IMG/VR virus record: IMGVR_UViG_3300044846_004757
Location: 1 to 40,357 of that record
Strand: one strand, 5' to 3'
From: a virus
Length of the DNA stretch: 40,357 nt
The first letter of the stretch is position 1. Each line of letters starts with the position of its first letter. The notes below the pieces were generated by a model that saw only the letters and a list, made by a program, of their open reading frames with translations, was not told the DNA's origin and did not search any database. Shown here piece by piece: positions 38,601 to 40,357 of this stretch. The translations under genes were made by a program, and so were the position numbers.

Positions 38601-39474
38601 TGGGTTGTCGGTTTAACCAGTTGTTGAGTGTGAGATAGACGCTGACATACTTGCTTGGGAGTTGCTTAAAGTTCTCCATTCGCATTAGCACTTCAGCAAT
38701 CTGCTGGTTGGTGAATTTGCAAAGAAGCTTTTCGCATTCGTCTGATGAGATTTGTTTTTTGAGTTTTGAGACTTGGGGGAAGTTGTCCTTGATGTAAACT
38801 TGAAGCGGGTGACTGATTACGATTTCAGATTTCCTTTCTTTCTTTTCATCTTTTCTTTCTTTATCATTACTTAAAGGTATATTATTATTATAACCTATAT
38901 TATCTATATTATCTATATTAATATTATTATATATATATATAGGGTCATTTTTTTCATTTTGCTTAACCAAAATCTGATTTTGCTTAACCAAATTTACGTT
39001 TTGCTTATCCAAAATTTCATTTTGCTTATCCAAATTTGGATTTTGCTTAAGCAAATTTGAGTTTTGCTTAACCAAATTGTCAACCAAAATTTCATTTTGC
39101 TTATCCAAAAGTTTCAGATTCGGATTGCCACCAAGCCTACCTGAGACACTTCTTTTCTCACTTATTTTCTGCGCATTGACCATTGTCTTAGAAAAATAAC
39201 GATTTTTTTCATCTTTTTTTATGATGTTGTATCGTCTAAGCTCCATAAAACAATTATCAAATTCTTTTGCGTCATAACCAAGTGTTTTTTGAAGCATTTC
39301 TTCGTCCAAAATTGTATCTTCAATAAGCAAATAACCTCGCTCGTTTGAAAGGTGCATCAGGCACAGAATATCAATCCAAAGACCCCTTGCACCCGCGCTG
39401 CACAAACGCAAGCGGGAGTCGCTCATCCAGTCGATAGGATAGAACGCAAAGGACTCTTTTTTTGACTTTCTCAT
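38533..39474 (-). CDS. Replication initiator protein containing origin iterons
   Basis: 313 residues. N-terminal 110 residues form a winged-helix initiator-like domain (FYPIDWMSDSRLRLCSAGAR; GLWIDILCLMHLSNERGYLL; FMELRRYNIIKKDEKNRYFS), as in phage O/DnaD-type proteins. Residues about 120-175 repeat LxKQNxxL, encoded by the 21-bp iterons. Next is an Asn/Ile-rich stretch encoded by the AT tract, then a C-terminal domain (about 215-300) likely to contact the loader. It should bind the iterons within its own gene and open the adjacent AT tract. Confidence 0.78.
   Translation of the reverse strand: MRKSKKESFAFYPIDWMSDSRLRLCSAGARGLWIDILCLMHLSNERGYLLIEDTILDEEMLQKTLGYDAKEFDNCFMELRRYNIIKKDEKNRYFSKTMVNAQKISEKRSVSGRLGGNPNLKLLDKQNEILVDNLVKQNSNLLKQNPNLDKQNEILDKQNVNLVKQNQILVKQNEKNDPIYIYNNINIDNIDNIGYNNNIPLSNDKERKDEKKERKSEIVISHPLQVYIKDNFPQVSKLKKQISSDECEKLLCKFTNQQIAEVLMRMENFKQLPSKYVSVYLTLNNWLNRQPNESPSNKHNNRGANYEDALRNF
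38879..38943. other. AT-rich tract, probable DNA-unwinding element
   Basis: About 65 bases almost free of G and C, made of TAT/ATA repeats including a TA run of 12 bases near 38930-38941. It abuts the iteron array and encodes Ile/Asn/Tyr/Asp, an unusual composition that suggests selection on DNA rather than protein. Confidence 0.65.
38957..39110. repeat. Iteron array, probable replication origin
   Basis: Seven copies of TTTTGCTTAnCCAAAw start at 38957, 38978, 38999, 39020, 39041, 39062 and 39095. The first six are spaced by exactly 21 bases (two helical turns); the seventh follows after 33, with a partial copy between. Next to an AT-rich tract and inside the initiator gene, this is the layout of lambda ori in gene O. 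Confidence 0.8.
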
Positions 39475-39902
39475 TGTGAAATTACACTTAAAAAACGTTC
39501 GTACTTTTTATCCTTCTTTCTGCGCTGTCCATTGACGATTTTAGAGACGAAAGTCAGGCTAAATTCATCATGGTCAAGACAAAAAGTTCTTACATTTTTA
39601 AACTTAGAAAATATGATGGCGCGGATATTTTTACGCTCCTCTTCAGTCATGATTTGGTTAGACATTTGGTTAAGCAAACCGTCAACCAAAACTTTTATCT
39701 CACTAATCATCTTTTCCTCTGTCTCTTTTTTAAGTCTACCGACAAAAAGCATGTTCATTTTAGAGTAAGAAATATTTGCAAGCAAGGCAAAGTTTTGGAT
39801 TGAGCCATACTTGGAACGGATGTCTTTTTTCAGTTCTTTTCTGATTTCAATCATTGGATTTGTGATTTGTACTTCCACAGTTGTTTCTACTTGGTTATTC
39901 AT
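39471..39902 (-). CDS. Protein with duplicated HTH-like domain
   Basis: 143 residues, basic. Two halves look alike: about 20-68 (ELKKDIRSKYGSIQNFALLA; NISYSKMNMLFVGRLKKETE) and about 90-140 (NIRAIIFSKFKNVRTFCLDH; FSLTFVSKIVNGQRRKKDKK). Each fits a small helix-turn-helix, like paired Cro/regulator domains. It lies between Bet and the initiator and carries an inverted copy of the iteron (39665-39678). It may bind the origin or control the arm. Confidence 0.65.
   Translation of the reverse strand: MNNQVETTVEVQITNPMIEIRKELKKDIRSKYGSIQNFALLANISYSKMNMLFVGRLKKETEEKMISEIKVLVDGLLNQMSNQIMTEEERKNIRAIIFSKFKNVRTFCLDHDEFSLTFVSKIVNGQRRKKDKKYERFLSVISQ
39665..39678. repeat. Inverted iteron copy
   Basis: TTTGGTTAAGCAAA is the exact reverse complement of the iteron core TTTGCTTAACCAAA, located 555 bases from the array within the neighbouring gene. 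TTTGGTTA at 39653-39660 is a half copy. Confidence 0.6.
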
Positions 39903-39904
39903 AA

Positions 39905-40357
39905 TTATTGATTTTGATTATTTAAACGTTCAATTTTATTTGCTCCCGCTTCCAGTATCTCTTCATCTGTTTCCTCCCTTAATAGGTCAGCCACCTCATC
40001 TACGGTTTCACAATCCTTTATCTTCTCAATCATGTTATCGTATCTATCGAATTTAGCTATAACTGCCTTACGTTCTGTAACAAGGGTTTTAAACTCCTCA
40101 TTGGAATGAAGTTCAGGATTTGATTTCCATATTTCTGCAAGGCAATCCATTTCAACGCATACAAGGATTTTGTCATATACCTCCTGATTGGAAACGATTA
40201 AAGGTTTTTTCTCCTCTTTAGGCTCAATCACTATTTGATTTTGTCCAACCTGTTCAGGAAGCTCATCAGCCGTATAAGGCATGCCCCCTAACTCATCGCT
40301 AAAACAAAGTCTGAATCCTTGAGCCATTGCCACCTTTTTAATCATGGTATAAGGCTT
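39905..40357 (-). CDS. bet: Bet/RecT-family annealing protein, C-terminal part (gene continues at 1-540)
   Basis: Open leftward frame entering from the window end; bases 40223-40357 duplicate 1-135. Beyond the core domain the C-terminal ~140 residues are acidic and helical (VEMDCLAEIWKSNPELHSNE; DCETVDEVADLLREETDEEI), a region variable in the family and possibly used for binding SSB or a nuclease. Stop at 39905, two bases after the next gene's start. Confidence 0.88.
   Translation of the reverse strand, partial: KPYTMIKKVAMAQGFRLCFSDELGGMPYTADELPEQVGQNQIVIEPKEEKKPLIVSNQEVYDKILVCVEMDCLAEIWKSNPELHSNEEFKTLVTERKAVIAKFDRYDNMIEKIKDCETVDEVADLLREETDEEILEAGANKIERLNNQNQ
40223..40357. repeat. Terminal direct repeat, right copy
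   Basis: Copy of bases 1-135 with a single synonymous difference (A at 40349). It marks the circular overlap of the assembly. Confidence 0.93.

Noticed and set aside
38957-39110. CRISPR array
   Set aside because: Repeats are about 16 bases with 5-base separations and form part of a coding sequence; iterons explain them better.
1-40357. Phage-encoded ParA/ParB, CRISPR-Cas, restriction-modification or RNA polymerase
   Set aside because: Looked for Walker-type ParA, ParB HTH, methyltransferase and polymerase motifs among all credible proteins and saw none.

Overview
The window is one complete, circularly closed phage genome. Bases 1-135 recur at 40223-40357 with one synonymous difference, so the unit is about 40,222 bp and a recombination gene (bet-like) is cut by the window ends. 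It is a tailed, siphovirus-like phage: terminase, portal, scaffold, capsid, a 1538-residue tape measure and tail genes, plus an amidase/holin/spanin lysis set. The host is most likely a member of Bacteroidota. Genes lack Shine-Dalgarno sequences and have A-rich leaders, several starts are preceded by TAnnTTTG (once with TTTG 19 bp upstream), and there are several small lipoproteins. No integrase, transposase, ParA or ParB was found.

Layout. (1) A leftward early/replication arm runs from 6612 down through position 1 and, across the junction, from 40222 down to 32062. Its first part (about 1.9-6.6 kb) is an island of some 18 tiny genes of unknown function, several too short for ordinary ORF cut-offs, many preceded by a repeated AAACACTTAAAA leader. 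Next come a coiled-coil protein, the Bet/RecT annealing protein, a duplicated-HTH protein, a replication initiator with iterons and an AT-rich tract inside its gene (a lambda-like origin), a putative helicase loader, SSB, lipoproteins, seven paralogous small proteins, a HAD hydrolase, an XRE regulator, MazG, a VRR-NUC nuclease and two tRNA-like genes. (2) A 584-bp divergent intergenic region (6613-7196) carries a cluster of sites matching the bacterial chromosome-partition site parS (TGTTCCACGTGAAACA). (3) A rightward late arm (7197-32065) encodes small and large terminase, tail chaperones, tape measure, large tail proteins, portal, scaffold, capsid, tail tube, amidase, holin, u-spanin and tail-completion proteins. 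Tail genes lie between the terminase and the portal, unlike the usual siphovirus order.

How it fits together: early leftward transcription supplies takeover and replication functions; replication probably starts at the iteron array near 38.9-39.1 kb; late rightward transcription builds the virion and lyses the cell. Points most worth a second look are the parS cluster without a phage ParB, two tRNA-like genes with good acceptor and T arms but abnormal anticodon regions, the iteron origin, the seven-member paralogue family, the repeated leader motif and a structured RNA just before the capsid gene.
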